Part shown: positions 16,647 to 26,017 of the stretch, one piece after another | How positions within the stretch are numbered: position 1 is the first letter of the stretch | Layout: each line of letters begins with the position of its first letter | Assembly: GCA_011389995.1 (NCBI GenBank) | Contig: JAABTG010000029.1 | Location: forward strand, 1-41,163 | Direction of reading: 5' to 3' | Length of the DNA: 41,163 nt | Source of the DNA: Thiotrichales bacterium | GTDB taxonomy: Bacteria; Pseudomonadota; Gammaproteobacteria; JAABTG01 | Notes under the pieces: model-generated | Told to the model about the DNA's origin: nothing | What the model saw: only the letters and a program-made list of their open reading frames with translations | Database searches by the model: none | Position numbers and translations under genes: made by a program

Positions 16647-18012
16647 TTTCCTTAGGCACCACCAGGCCGTATTTCTGGATCTTGCGGTCCAGGGCCGGCC
16701 GGGAGATGTCCAGGATGTCGCAACTCCGGCCCTTGTGGCCGCCGGTATGGTCGAGAACCCGCTGGACGTGCGCCGCCTCCACCTCGTCGAGGCTGGCGAG
16801 CACGGCCACCTCGGGAGGCAGCGAGCGTGCGTCGGCGCCCGCGGTGGCCTCCGGCAGGGGCAGCATCTCCGGTGTCAGCACCCCGTCGCGGGCGCGCACC
16901 ATGCATTGGGTGAGCACGTTTTCCAGTTCCCTCACGTTGCCCGGCCAGTTGTAGCGTTCCAGGCGGGCCATGGCCTCCGGTGACAGACTCAGGGGGGGCT
17001 TGTGGAGGCTGCGGCCGATGCGCGCCAGCAGCCCCTCCACCAGCAGGGGGATGTCCTCGCGGCGTTCCCGCAGGGCGGGCAGGGCGATGCTGATGACGTT
17101 GAGGCGGTAGAGCAGGTCCTCCCGGAACCGCTTCTCCGCCACCTCCAGCTCCAGGTCGCGGTTGGTGGCGGCGATGATGCGCGCATTGGTGGTGAGGGTC
17201 TGGGTACCCCCCACTCGTTCGAAGGAGTGCTCCTGCAGCACCCGCAGCAGCTTGGCCTGCAGGGACATGGGGAGTTCGCCGATCTCGTCCAGGAACAGGG
17301 TGCCGTCGCGGGCCAGTTCGAATTTGCCGATCTTGCGGGCCACGGCGCCGGTGAAGGCCCCCTTCTCGTGGCCGAAGAGCTCGCTCTCCAGCAGGGTCTC
17401 CACGATGGCGGCGCTGTTGACCGCCACGAAGGGCCCCGTGAGGCCGCTGTGCTGGTGGATGGAGCGCGCCACCACCTCCTTGCCGGTGCCGCTCTCACCC
17501 ATCAGCAGCACATTGGCCTGGGAGGGTGCGGTCAGGGCGATCTCCTTGCTCACCTGGAGCATGGCATCGCTGCGTCCGAGCAACTCGCCGCCGGGGGTGT
17601 CGGCGGGTTCCTCGGCGGGGGTGAGGGCGGCCACCCGACGCACCAGACGACGATGCTCCAGGGCCTTGCGGATGGCGTGTTCGAGCTCCTCGTTCTTGAC
17701 CGGCTTGTGGATGAAGTCCCGCGCCCCCTTTTTGATGGATTCGATGGCCAGCTCCAGGTCGTGGGCGCCGGTCATCATCACCACGGGCACGTCGGGGGCG
17801 CGGCGCAGCAGTTCGTCCAGCAGTTCCACGCCGCGGCCATCGGGCAGCTGCTGGTCCAGCAGGATGACGTCGGGTTCGCCGGTCTCCAGCAGCCCCAGGC
17901 CGCCGGCACAGGACTCGGCCCGGGACGTGGCGTAGCCCAGGTCCTCGAAATGGAACTCGAGCATCTGGGAGAGGGCGGCGTCGTCGTCGATGATGAGGAT
18001 GTGGTCGGCCAT
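16636..18012 (-). CDS. Sigma-54-dependent response regulator (NtrC type)
   Basis: A 458-residue transcription activator with three domains. The receiver (residues 1-120) has acidic residues D9-D11, phosphoacceptor D53 in LLDQQ, and K103. The AAA+ domain has Walker A GESGTGKE (172-179), the sigma-54 contact loop GAFTGA (218-223) and Walker [11 protein letters not shown]. The C-terminal Fis-type helix-turn-helix ends [20 protein letters not shown]. It should activate sigma-54 promoters when phosphorylated. No histidine kinase is adjacent, so its input and targets are unknown. It may be transcribed alone; the next gene upstream on this strand is more than 22 kb away apart from the ABC operon ending behind it. 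Its stop codon and last residues (RLV) lie within the multi-hairpin repeat. Confidence 0.95.
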   Translation of the reverse strand: MADHILIIDDDAALSQMLEFHFEDLGYATSRAESCAGGLGLLETGEPDVILLDQQLPDGRGVELLDELLRRAPDVPVVMMTGAHDLELAIESIKKGARDFIHKPVKNEELEHAIRKALEHRRLVRRVAALTPAEEPADTPGGELLGRSDAMLQVSKEIALTAPSQANVLLMGESGTGKEVVARSIHQHSGLTGPFVAVNSAAIVETLLESELFGHEKGAFTGAVARKIGKFELARDGTLFLDEIGELPMSLQAKLLRVLQEHSFERVGGTQTLTTNARIIAATNRDLELEVAEKRFREDLLYRLNVISIALPALRERREDIPLLVEGLLARIGRSLHKPPLSLSPEAMARLERYNWPGNVRELENVLTQCMVRARDGVLTPEMLPLPEATAGADARSLPPEVAVLASLDEVEAAHVQRVLDHTGGHKGRSCDILDISRPALDRKIQKYGLVVPKERLV

Positions 18013-18047
18013 GGACTCAGGGGCGGCGCGGCGGTACGCCCGGCGTG

Positions 18048-18953
18048 TTAAGGCGTGACGCCGCCGGCCGGCGATTCTCGGGGACTGTCACTGGCATCGG
18101 GGTGTGTTTCAGGCTCCAGCAGGCGTTGGGCGAGGTGTTCAGGCACCACGTACGCGAGCCCCTTGTCGGGGCGCACGAACAGGGTGTCGTCGCCTTCCTT
18201 CAAGACCCGGAAGGTTACGCTTTGCTTTCCATCCCCGGACTCCACCACCACCTCCTGTCCGGTCGTCGCGGCCGCGGCTTGGTGTGGCCTGACGAGGACG
18301 GCCCGCGCCTCCTGCCACGCCCGCGCCAGGCGGGCCCCCGCATCCACCACCAGGCCGCCCTCGGGCGGCACCACCGTCCACTCTGCGTCCTCCCGCTCCA
18401 CCCGCCACTGCCCCAACCGGAAGGCCCGGGGGCGGGCGTCCGGGGCCAGCAGCCGGTAGCTCACGAAGCCCGTGGCGGCGGTGTTCAACTGGGGAAAGAA
18501 GCGATCCTGAATCAGATGGACCTGGCCCCCCGCCCGCACGTAGCGGTGGCCGTCGATGGCCTCGGTGTCGCCGAAGGCCACGGGGAAGTCGTCGAAACGC
18601 ACCACCGCCCGCGGCGGCGCCAGGCCGAAGGGGTCGAGGCCGTCCCCGGCGACGGAGACGCTGCCCTGGCTGGGGGCGTCGAGCAGGTCCAGCAGGGTAT
18701 CGGCCTTGTAGGCATTGGCCGGCAGGTCGTAGGGCGCGGCCAGCCACCAGTTATCGCCGCGGCGCTCCAGGGTGAGCCCGGGCCGTCCGCCGGCGTAGTC
18801 GATGGCGATGCGCTCCACGGCGGCGGCGTCGACGTCGGTGATGGGCGGGCGCGGCGGGGTGTCTTCCTTGCCGGGCTCCAGCCACACCACCACGGCGAGG
18901 GCCGCCACCATTGCCAGCAGCGTCAGGTTGAGCAGGGCGCGGCGCGGCATCAT
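18048..18953 (-). CDS. DUF4340 domain-containing protein
   Basis: A 301-residue protein with one N-terminal membrane segment ([19 protein letters not shown], about residues 7-25) and a large soluble part predicted to be extracytoplasmic. The conserved [20 protein letters not shown] and [14 protein letters not shown] segments mark DUF4340, a family typically encoded with GldA/F/G-like ABC transporters. Its start overlaps the stop of the GldG-like gene by one base, so it is the last gene of that four-gene operon. MM at the start leaves two possible initiators. The C-terminus is Pro/Asp/Ser rich. Molecular function is not known; a role as an auxiliary part of the transporter is inferred from context only. 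Confidence 0.85.
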   Translation of the reverse strand: MMPRRALLNLTLLAMVAALAVVVWLEPGKEDTPPRPPITDVDAAAVERIAIDYAGGRPGLTLERRGDNWWLAAPYDLPANAYKADTLLDLLDAPSQGSVSVAGDGLDPFGLAPPRAVVRFDDFPVAFGDTEAIDGHRYVRAGGQVHLIQDRFFPQLNTAATGFVSYRLLAPDARPRAFRLGQWRVEREDAEWTVVPPEGGLVVDAGARLARAWQEARAVLVRPHQAAAATTGQEVVVESGDGKQSVTFRVLKEGDDTLFVRPDKGLAYVVPEHLAQRLLEPETHPDASDSPRESPAGGVTP

Positions 18954-20341
18954 CAGCGCCGGCGGCGTCTCAGCCAGATGGCGATGCCGGTGCCCAGCAG
19001 CAGGGCCGGCAGCACGAACAGGAAGCCGATACCGATCACCACCACGGCGGTGGAGGAGAAGGCCAGGCGGGTGTCGGGGGCCGTCTTGGCGGGGATGTTG
19101 AGGAGGGTATCGTCGGTGGCCAGCCAGTTGACGATGTTGAAGCCGAGATCCAGATTGCCGCCGTTGCCGAGATAGGTGTTGGAGAGGAAGTCACCATCCC
19201 CCACCACCACCACCCGCTGGCGCGGCGGGGTCGCGGTGTCCGTTTCCGCCGCGCCGGGGCCGGGCTCGCCCCCGGGCTGGGCCCGCTCCAGGGCCAGGCC
19301 GATGTCGAGGGGGCCGGGGATGTCCGTGGCCTCGTCGAAGCCGATCTCGCCGGCGAGTTCACCGGTCTCGGACCAGGCCGCCCCGGCGCTGGTGAGGATG
19401 GGCTCCGGCTGCCAGTCCCGGGGGGCCTCGGTGGTGATGCCGGTGGCCTGGGGGAAGACGGTGAGGAGGTCGAAGTCCCGGGTCACCTGATGGAAGCCGT
19501 AGCTGGTCACCAGGGCCATGGCCGGGTGCTCGATGCCGAAGAGCTGGGAGGTGGGGTCCACGATGGTCCCCGGCACGAACTCGATACCCAGGGTCTCCGC
19601 CAGCCCTTCCAGGCCCTGGAGGCCGCCGGGATCGTGGAGCCACAGCAGGTTGCCTCCCCGCGCCAGGTAGTCGGTGACGAGGCGCACCTCGCCGGCCAGG
19701 AAGTCCACCTGGGGGCCGGCGATGACCAGGGCCGTGGTATTGCGGGGCACCTCGTCCTGGTTGGCGAGGTTGAGGGTGCGCACGTTGAAGCCCCGCTGCT
19801 CCAGCTGACGCCCCCAGCCCCCCAGGTCGTGGTTGGCCTGACCCAGGGGCGCCCGCTCGCCGTGGCCGGTGGTGAACACCAGCCAGCGCTCGCCGGCCCG
19901 GGTGAGGCGCTGGAGGGCGTTGGTGAGGGCCTCTTCGGCGTGGGCCTGGACGTGTTCCCGGCGCCCGTCGTAGGCCACCACCAGCTCGCCGTCCACGGTG
20001 ATCCCCTGCTCCCGTACCCGGTCCGGTACGGTATCGGGGTTGACGAACTCGAGGTCCATGTCCGCCTTGTGGCGGCGGTAGCGTTCCACCAGGTCCCGGA
20101 TCCCCGAGCGCAGCACGTCGTCCTCCCGGGCGTAGGCGGTGATGGTCACGGGGCCCTCGAGGCGTTCCACGAGTTCGATGCTGGCGGCGGACAGGGAGTT
20201 GCGGCCGCTGGCGGTCCAGTCCGCCTGGATGTGATAGCGGGTGGACAGCCAGGCCAGCAGCCCCATGGCAACCAGAAACAACACCACGAACACGAGGTTG
20301 TCCAGGCGGGCATTGCGGCGGCTCCTGCGGGTGACGCGCAC
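18953..20341 (-). CDS. GldG-like ABC transporter auxiliary protein
   Basis: A 462-residue protein of the ABC_transp_aux/GldG type. It has a membrane helix near the N-terminus (about residues 13-33), a large periplasmic part and a second helix near the C-terminus (AVVVIGIGFLFVLPALLL) followed by an Arg-rich cytoplasmic tail. The soluble part shows SLSAASIELVERLEGPVTIT, VFTTGHGER and a GATase1-like fold segment ALVIAGPQVDFLAGEV. GldG in Bacteroidetes belongs to an ABC system needed for gliding; proteobacterial members do not imply gliding and their substrate is unknown. It sits between the permease gene (3-bp spacing) and the DUF4340 gene (1-bp overlap). Confidence 0.9.
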   Translation of the reverse strand: MRVTRRSRRNARLDNLVFVVLFLVAMGLLAWLSTRYHIQADWTASGRNSLSAASIELVERLEGPVTITAYAREDDVLRSGIRDLVERYRRHKADMDLEFVNPDTVPDRVREQGITVDGELVVAYDGRREHVQAHAEEALTNALQRLTRAGERWLVFTTGHGERAPLGQANHDLGGWGRQLEQRGFNVRTLNLANQDEVPRNTTALVIAGPQVDFLAGEVRLVTDYLARGGNLLWLHDPGGLQGLEGLAETLGIEFVPGTIVDPTSQLFGIEHPAMALVTSYGFHQVTRDFDLLTVFPQATGITTEAPRDWQPEPILTSAGAAWSETGELAGEIGFDEATDIPGPLDIGLALERAQPGGEPGPGAAETDTATPPRQRVVVVGDGDFLSNTYLGNGGNLDLGFNIVNWLATDDTLLNIPAKTAPDTRLAFSSTAVVVIGIGFLFVLPALLLGTGIAIWLRRRRR

Positions 20342-20344
20342 GGC

Positions 20345-21100
20345 CTACTCCTGCAGGCGCTCGGCATCCAGGCGGCGGATGCCGAGCACCAGGAAGGTGA
20401 CGGAGAACAGGACGTAGTAAAGCACGTCCTGGCTGTCGAAGACGCCCTTCAGCAGGGCATCGTAATGGGTGAGCAGGGACAGATAGGTGAAGGCCTCCGT
20501 GGCGGCCTCGTTGCCGGTGCCGCCGGCCCAGTCGAGGATCCACAGCAGCAACAGCAGGCCGAAGGTGCTCACCCCCGCCACCGTGGGCTGGTCCGTCAGG
20601 GTGGACAGGAACAGGCCGGCGGCGGCGAAGGCGGCCACCACCAGGGCCAGGCCGACGGCCCCCGAGGCCAGCAGGCCCCAGTCGAGGCCGCCGCCCGCCA
20701 CCAGCGACAGGGGCATGAGTATGGTGAGGCCCAGCAGCACCGCCAGGAAACCCATCACCCCCAGGTATTTGCCCAGCACGATCTGGGTCATGGAGACCGG
20801 GGCGGACAGCAGCAGGGCCAGGGTGCGGCCCCGGCGCTCCTCGCTCACCAGGCGCATGGTGAGCAGGGGCACCACCAGCAGCAGCACGATGGCGGCGGTG
20901 CGGAACAGGGGAGCGACGATGATGTCGGTGGCCCCCGGCGCCCCCTCCATGGCGGCGAGACGGGGCTGCCACTGGAGGAACAGCTCCACCTGGATGAGGA
21001 ACACGTAGGCGAGGATGAGCTGCACCACCGCCAGCACGGACCACGCCAGGGGGGACAGGAACAGGCTGCGCAGCTCGCGCCCGGCGATGGTGAGGATCAT
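20345..21100 (-). CDS. ABC transporter permease (GldF-like)
   Basis: A 251-residue ABC-2 type permease with six hydrophobic segments. It starts MILTIAGRELRSLFLSPLAW, typical for this subfamily (RELRSxFxSPxAW), and has LVSEERRGRTLALLLSAPVS, the conserved cytoplasmic coupling segment. The start overlaps the stop of the ATPase gene as ATGA, so the two halves are translationally coupled. Together with the ATPase, the GldG-like protein and the DUF4340 protein it forms a four-component system with no identified substrate. Confidence 0.93.
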   Translation of the reverse strand: MILTIAGRELRSLFLSPLAWSVLAVVQLILAYVFLIQVELFLQWQPRLAAMEGAPGATDIIVAPLFRTAAIVLLLVVPLLTMRLVSEERRGRTLALLLSAPVSMTQIVLGKYLGVMGFLAVLLGLTILMPLSLVAGGGLDWGLLASGAVGLALVVAAFAAAGLFLSTLTDQPTVAGVSTFGLLLLLWILDWAGGTGNEAATEAFTYLSLLTHYDALLKGVFDSQDVLYYVLFSVTFLVLGIRRLDAERLQE

Positions 21101-22056
21101 GCGGCCGCCTCCGGGGTGTCGTGGCCGGTGTCATCGCCGGCGGTGAGCTGGACGAAGACCTCTTCCAGGGTGCGGCGGCGTGGCGACAACTCCACCAGCC
21201 CCCAGTCTCCCGCCACGGCGTCCCGTACCAGCTGCGGGGCGGGATTGGCGCCCGCCGTCAGATGCAGCAGAAAGACACCGGCGGCCGGCGTCTCCACGCG
21301 GGCCACGCCGGGCAGTCCCCCCAGCACCTCGATGGCGGGCGGCGCCGTGAGGCGCACCAGCAGCTCCGCCTCGCTGCGGGCCTCCAGGGCCTTGAGGTCC
21401 TCGTTCAGCACCAGCCGGCCGCGGTGGATGATCTGCACCCGGTCGCATACCGCCTGTACCTCCGGCAGGATGTGGGTGGAGAGGATGACGCTGTGCTCGC
21501 CGCCCAGTTCGCGAATGAGTTGGCGGATCTCCCGGATCTGGATGGGATCGAGGCCCACGGTGGGCTCGTCGAGGATCACCACGGCGGGGTTGTGGATGAT
21601 GGCCTGGGCGATGCCCACCCGCTGCTGATAGCCCTTGGAGAGGTTGCCGATGAGGCGATGGCCCATGGCCTCCAGGCCGCAGCGTTGGCGGGCCCGGGCC
21701 AGCGCCGGGGCCACCTCGCCCCGGGGCACCCGATGGAGGCGGGCGCAGTAGCGCAGGTACTCGTCGACGGTGAGTTCCCGGTACAGGGGGGGTTGCTCCG
21801 GCAGGTAGCCGATGCGCCCCTTGGCCGCTATGGGGTGGTCGAGGATGTCCAGGCCGTCGATATGCACCTGCCCGGCGCTCGGCGCCAGGGCCCCGGCGAT
21901 GATCTGCATGGTGGTGGACTTGCCGGCGCCGTTGGGCCCGAGCAGCCCCAGCACCTCGCCACGATGGACCTCGAAGGACACGCCGGCGACCGCCAGGGCC
22001 TCGCCATAGCGGCGCTCGAGCCCTTCGACCCTGACCAATACTTCGCTAGTATGCAT
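21097..22056 (-). CDS. ABC transporter ATP-binding protein (GldA-like)
   Basis: A 319-residue ATPase, first gene of the GldA/F/G-like operon. It has Walker A GPNGAGKST, Q-loop region YLPEQPPLYRELTVDEYLRY, signature LSKGYQQRVGIAQA, Walker B VVILDEPTVGLDP and the switch histidine in LSTHIL. The extra 100 residues after the nucleotide-binding domain (from about 215) are usual in this subfamily. It is divergent from the hydantoinase gene across 106 bp; on the minus strand TTGCAA and TTGACT occur there, but no convincing -10 pairs with them. Confidence 0.95.
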   Translation of the reverse strand: MHTSEVLVRVEGLERRYGEALAVAGVSFEVHRGEVLGLLGPNGAGKSTTMQIIAGALAPSAGQVHIDGLDILDHPIAAKGRIGYLPEQPPLYRELTVDEYLRYCARLHRVPRGEVAPALARARQRCGLEAMGHRLIGNLSKGYQQRVGIAQAIIHNPAVVILDEPTVGLDPIQIREIRQLIRELGGEHSVILSTHILPEVQAVCDRVQIIHRGRLVLNEDLKALEARSEAELLVRLTAPPAIEVLGGLPGVARVETPAAGVFLLHLTAGANPAPQLVRDAVAGDWGLVELSPRRRTLEEVFVQLTAGDDTGHDTPEAAA

Positions 22057-22162
22057 GGGTTATTACAGCCGCTGTTCCACTTCGCCGCGAGGCCTGTATG
22101 GACGCTGAATTTTGGGAAGGTTGCAGTCAATTGCAAGCCCCCCGGGGAGGGCCGTCTCGTCC

Positions 22163-24133
22163 ATGAGTCACGATCCCAAAGGTACCATATTCCTGGGGGT
22201 GGACACCGGCGGCACCTTCACCGACCTGGTGGTGTACCGCGACGGCTCTCTCACCGCCCACAAGGTGCTGTCCACGCCCCATGAGCCGGACGAGGCCATT
22301 CTGACCGGCATCCGGGAGCTGGGCCTGGAAGGGGCGGAGATGACCGTCATTCACGGTTCCACCGTGGCCACCAATGCGGTGCTGGAGGGCAAGCTGGCAC
22401 GCACCGCCTTCGTCACCAACCGTGGTTTCGGCGACATCCTTACCATCGGCCGCCAGGCCCGGACCCACCTCTACGAGTTGCAACCCCCCGCCGTCGCCCC
22501 GCCGGTGCCGCGTGGGTCCTGCCTGGAGACCGGCGGCCGCATGGGGCCCGGCGGCGAGGTGGTGGAGGACCTCACGGCACAAGACATCGAGGCCGTGGTG
22601 GCGGCCCTGGAGGGCCTGGCCCCCGAGGCGGTGGCCATCAGCCTGTTGTTCTCCTTCGTGGATGCCCGCTTCGAGCAGCGGCTGGCCGGGGCCCTGCCGC
22701 CCGGCTGGTTCGTGTCCACCTCGGCGGCGGTGCTGCCGGAATACGGCGAGTACGAGCGCGGCATCGCCACCTGGCTCAACGCCGCGGTGGGGCCGCGGGT
22801 GGCGGGCTACATGGGTCGTCTCACCGCGGGCCTGCCGCGGGCCCGGGTGGCGGTGATGCAGTCCTCCGGAGAGACGGTATCCGCCCGTCAGGCGGGGGAG
22901 CGGGCCGTGCACATGCTGTTGTCGGGCCCCGCCGGCGGCCTGGCGGGGGCCGGCCTGGTGGGGCGCCTGGCGGGCGAGACCCGCACCCTGTCCTTCGACA
23001 TGGGGGGCACCTCCACCGACGTCGCCCTCATCGACGGCAGCCCGCGGCTCACCACCGAGGGACGGGTGGCGGGCTACCCCGTGGGGGTGCCCATGGTGGA
23101 CATGCATACCATCGGCGCGGGCGGCGGCTCGGTGGCCTGGGTGGACGCCGGCGGCATGCTCCGGGTGGGGCCCGAGTCCGCCGGCGCGGTGCCCGGGCCC
23201 GTCTGTTATGGCGCCGGTGGTACCCGCCCCACGGTGACCGACGCCAACCTGGTGCTGGGGCGGCTGGTGCCCGGGGCCTTTCTGGGGGGACGCATGGGTC
23301 TGGATCCCCAGGCCGCCGGGCGCGCCCTGGCCGGGCTGGGGGATTCCCTCGGCATGAGCGCCGGGGAGGCCGCGGCCGGGGTGGTGCGGGTGGCCAACGA
23401 ACACATGGCGCGGGCCCTGCGGGTGATCTCGGTAGAACGGGGCATCGATCCCAGGACCATGGCCCTGGTGAGCTTCGGCGGCGCCGGCGGCCTCCACGTA
23501 TGCGCCCTCGCCGAGGCCCTGTGCATGGGACGCGCCCTGGTACCGGTCCATGGTGGCGTGCTGTCGGCCCTGGGGATGCTGGCGGCGGCGCCGGGCCGGC
23601 GCCTGTCCCGCACCTTCAGCGGGCCCGCCCTGGAGGTATCCCCGGAGGCGGTGGAGCAGGCCTTCCGGGAACTGGAGTCCGAGGGCCGGGGACAGCTGGA
23701 GCGGGAGGGGGTGGAGGCCGCGGCCATGTCCATGGAACGCAGCGTGGACCTGCGCTATGCCGGCCAGTCCTTCGCCCTCACCCTGCCCCTGGCGGGAACG
23801 GTGGCGGCCACGGCGGGGGCCTTTCACACGGCCCATGCCGCCCGCTACGGCCATACCCTGGAGCGCGCCGTGGAACTGGTGAACCTGCGGGTGGCGGTGA
23901 GCGGTCCGGTGCCCCCCTTGCGCCTGCCCCGGGAAGCGCCCCCGCAGGGTGGCGCGACGTCGCCATGGCGCCCCGGTGGCGGCGTCGAGGTGGCGCGGGA
24001 CAGCCTGGCGCCGGGGCAGGAACTGGCCGGGCCGGCCATCGTCACGGAGACGGTGGCCACCACCTACGTGGCCGCGGGATGGCACTGCCGGTTGGACGAT
24101 TACCGCAATCTGGTGCTGCGGCGGGAGGGCTGA
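22163..24133 (+). CDS. Hydantoinase/oxoprolinase HyuA-family ATPase
   Basis: A 656-residue protein of the N-methylhydantoinase A / 5-oxoprolinase / acetone carboxylase beta family. The ASKHA-type N-terminus (FLGVDTGGTFTDLVVY), the central LSFDMGGTSTDVALI and GAGGGSVAWVDAGGMLRVG and the later VSFGGAGGLHVCALA motifs are all present, so the ATP-dependent cyclic-amide hydrolase core looks intact. These enzymes normally pair with a HyuB subunit, but none is encoded nearby: the next gene is a convergent EAL-HDOD gene 15 bp away. The start MSHDPKGTIFLGVD is the family-like one. Substrate (hydantoin, oxoproline or other) cannot be told from the sequence. Confidence 0.9.
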   Translation: MSHDPKGTIFLGVDTGGTFTDLVVYRDGSLTAHKVLSTPHEPDEAILTGIRELGLEGAEMTVIHGSTVATNAVLEGKLARTAFVTNRGFGDILTIGRQARTHLYELQPPAVAPPVPRGSCLETGGRMGPGGEVVEDLTAQDIEAVVAALEGLAPEAVAISLLFSFVDARFEQRLAGALPPGWFVSTSAAVLPEYGEYERGIATWLNAAVGPRVAGYMGRLTAGLPRARVAVMQSSGETVSARQAGERAVHMLLSGPAGGLAGAGLVGRLAGETRTLSFDMGGTSTDVALIDGSPRLTTEGRVAGYPVGVPMVDMHTIGAGGGSVAWVDAGGMLRVGPESAGAVPGPVCYGAGGTRPTVTDANLVLGRLVPGAFLGGRMGLDPQAAGRALAGLGDSLGMSAGEAAAGVVRVANEHMARALRVISVERGIDPRTMALVSFGGAGGLHVCALAEALCMGRALVPVHGGVLSALGMLAAAPGRRLSRTFSGPALEVSPEAVEQAFRELESEGRGQLEREGVEAAAMSMERSVDLRYAGQSFALTLPLAGTVAATAGAFHTAHAARYGHTLERAVELVNLRVAVSGPVPPLRLPREAPPQGGATSPWRPGGGVEVARDSLAPGQELAGPAIVTETVATTYVAAGWHCRLDDYRNLVLRREG

Positions 24134-24148
24134 CGGAGGTCGCCGGGT

Positions 24149-25363
24149 TCAGTCGCCGGCGGGTAATTCCTGCTCCGCGTGGGTGGCCCAGGCCACCGCC
24201 GACAGATAGGCATCGCGGATGGCCCTGGCGTCCAGACCGTCGAGGGCCACGTGGTCCCAATCCTGGTGCTCGTAGGCGAGGGCGCAGGCCAGGGTGGCAC
24301 CCAGAGGGCCCTGGCGGTGGAGCAGGGCGTTCACCACATCCTCGCCCAGGGGCAGTTCCTCCACCACCTGCTCCATGGGCATGTCCAGCAGGGCGTCCAG
24401 GGCCGAGAACAGGCCGACGGTGAAATGACTGTCGGGGTCCGCCAGCCCCGCCGCCTCGGCCAGATTCTGGCCCATGCGGCCGCGCACCAGGGCGATGCCC
24501 AGGAGGTCCCCGGGTTTGTCGTTGAAGCCCGACATGGCGATGAGGGAGGCCCAGCGACGGATGTTGACCAGGCCCAGCAGGACGATGGCGGTGCGGGTGG
24601 AATCCACCCGGCGGGGCAGGGAGAAGAGGGCCGAGTTGATGTAGCGCAGCAGCTTGTAGCTCAAGGAGATGTCGCGGCTGATGAGGGCCTCGATGTCGGT
24701 GATATCCGCGGTGGGATCGTTGAGCCTGGCCAGCAGGCGCAATATGGTGGTGCGATCGGCAGGGGTACGGCGTCCCTTCATCACCATGGGGCGGGCGAGA
24801 AAGTAGCCCTGGAAGTAATCGAAGCCCATGGCCTTTAGCTGCTCGTACTGCTCCGCCGTCTCCACCTTCTCCGCCAGCATCTTGAGGTCGTGACGCTGCA
24901 ACAGGCTCATGTGCTCCTCCAGCTCGCTGACGGTCAGGGCCATCACGTCGAGCTTGACGATGTGGGCGACGTCCACCAGGGGCTGCCATGAGGCCTGATA
25001 GGAGAAGTCATCGAGGGCGATGGTATAGCCCTTGTCCGCCAGCCGCGTCACCGCATCCACCAGGTCCTGGTCCACCTCCATGTCCTCGAGGAGTTCGATG
25101 ACCACCCGGTCGGGGGGAAGGATGATGGAGCTGTCGTCCAGCAGCAGGTCGCGGTTGAAGTTGATGAAGGCACGGGCGCCCCCCACCAGGCTGTCCAGGC
25201 CGAATACGGTGAAGGTGTTCCAGATCACCTGAGAGGTGGCCTGCCCACCGTCCAGCCGCTCACCGGCCGCGTTCTCGCCGCTGGAGCGGAACAGCAGCTC
25301 GTAGGCGTAGATCTGCAGGCGGGTATCGAAGATGGGCTGGCGGGCGACGAAGGCCTCGGTCAT
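24149..25363 (-). CDS. EAL-HDOD signalling protein (YuxH type)
   Basis: A 404-residue protein joining an N-terminal EAL-type domain (residues 1-200) to a C-terminal HDOD domain (about 205-400), the YuxH architecture. EAL motifs are partly degenerate: the canonical EALLR is YELLFR, the DDFG motif is DDFS, but KLDVM and the glutamate of AEKVET are retained, as is FDYFQGYFLARPM. HDOD features include SYKLLRYINSALFSL, LLGLVNIRRWASLIAMSG and the C-terminal AYEHQDWDHV. Members act in cyclic-di-GMP related control of motility; whether this copy still hydrolyses cyclic-di-GMP is uncertain. It is downstream of the Nudix gene on the same strand, 129 bp apart, with a hairpin between them. Confidence 0.9.
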   Translation of the reverse strand: MTEAFVARQPIFDTRLQIYAYELLFRSSGENAAGERLDGGQATSQVIWNTFTVFGLDSLVGGARAFINFNRDLLLDDSSIILPPDRVVIELLEDMEVDQDLVDAVTRLADKGYTIALDDFSYQASWQPLVDVAHIVKLDVMALTVSELEEHMSLLQRHDLKMLAEKVETAEQYEQLKAMGFDYFQGYFLARPMVMKGRRTPADRTTILRLLARLNDPTADITDIEALISRDISLSYKLLRYINSALFSLPRRVDSTRTAIVLLGLVNIRRWASLIAMSGFNDKPGDLLGIALVRGRMGQNLAEAAGLADPDSHFTVGLFSALDALLDMPMEQVVEELPLGEDVVNALLHRQGPLGATLACALAYEHQDWDHVALDGLDARAIRDAYLSAVAWATHAEQELPAGD

Positions 25364-25458
25364 GGACTGCGGGTGCTCCCTGGGGGACGACGATGGATTT
25401 CGCGGCCGCGGTAATGAATCGGGGCCCCGCCGCGACGCCGGCCGGTGACGCATCTGCG

Positions 25459-25472
25459 GCCCCGGTCGGGGC
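25459..25472 (-). terminator. GC-rich hairpin after Nudix gene
   Basis: GCCCCG-GT-CGGGGC forms a tight six-base-pair stem 20 bp beyond the stop of the Nudix gene at 25493. No T tract follows on the minus strand, so termination before the EAL-HDOD gene is only possible. Confidence 0.3.
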
Positions 25473-25492
25473 TGCGCACCGTCACGGCGTAC

Positions 25493-25951
25493 TCAGGCAT
25501 CGCGCCGCGCCGTCGGCCCGCCCGGTTGCGGAAGCTCGCCGCTGGCACGGTAGCGGGCGTAGTCCGCCAGGATCGCATCGTGGTCGAAGGCCAGGGGCGA
25601 GGGCAGTTCCCCCAGCCGAAAGATTCGTGCCCTCAGGGCATCGTCCTGGCCCCGGGGGGTGCCTGTGGCGCGGGCCACGAATACCACGCTCACGGTCTGC
25701 CCCCGGGGATCCCGATCGGGCCGCGAGTATATGCCCAGGAGGGTTTCGAGCTCCACCTCGAGGCCGGTCTCTTCGAAGGCCTCGCGCACCGCGGCCTGTT
25801 CGATGGTCTCCCCTTCATCCATGAAACCGCCGGGAAGTGCCCAGCCGTGGGGAGGGTTGCGCCGTTCGATGAGCACGATGGGGCGGTCGGACCCGTCCTC
25901 CAGTTCGATGATGGTATCGGCGGCAATGGGGGGGGTGACGGGGCGGGACAT
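25493..25951 (-). CDS. Nudix hydrolase
   Basis: A 152-residue Nudix pyrophosphohydrolase with a canonical box [20 protein letters not shown] followed by ETGL, and the preceding [15 protein letters not shown] segment often seen in ADP-ribose or nucleoside-diphosphate-sugar hydrolases. Substrate is not determinable. The start [13 protein letters not shown] is preferred over an upstream Met 12 codons earlier. A run of eight C on the coding strand (25928-25935 region) falls in codons 6-9, just after the start. Its upstream region is the AT-rich gap shared with the divergent desaturase gene; TTGACA occurs there on this strand. Confidence 0.88.
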   Translation of the reverse strand: MSRPVTPPIAADTIIELEDGSDRPIVLIERRNPPHGWALPGGFMDEGETIEQAAVREAFEETGLEVELETLLGIYSRPDRDPRGQTVSVVFVARATGTPRGQDDALRARIFRLGELPSPLAFDHDAILADYARYRASGELPQPGGPTARRDA

Positions 25952-26017
25952 AAGTTTTGCCGGGACGGGGACGCGGGTGGTGGCCACGCGTATGCAGGGC
26001 TGGCGCGAAATGATAAG

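Noticed and set aside
22127..24085. Minus-strand 652-codon frame opposite the hydantoinase gene
   Set aside because: Gly/His-rich antisense shadow without domain; the plus strand has complete HyuA motifs.
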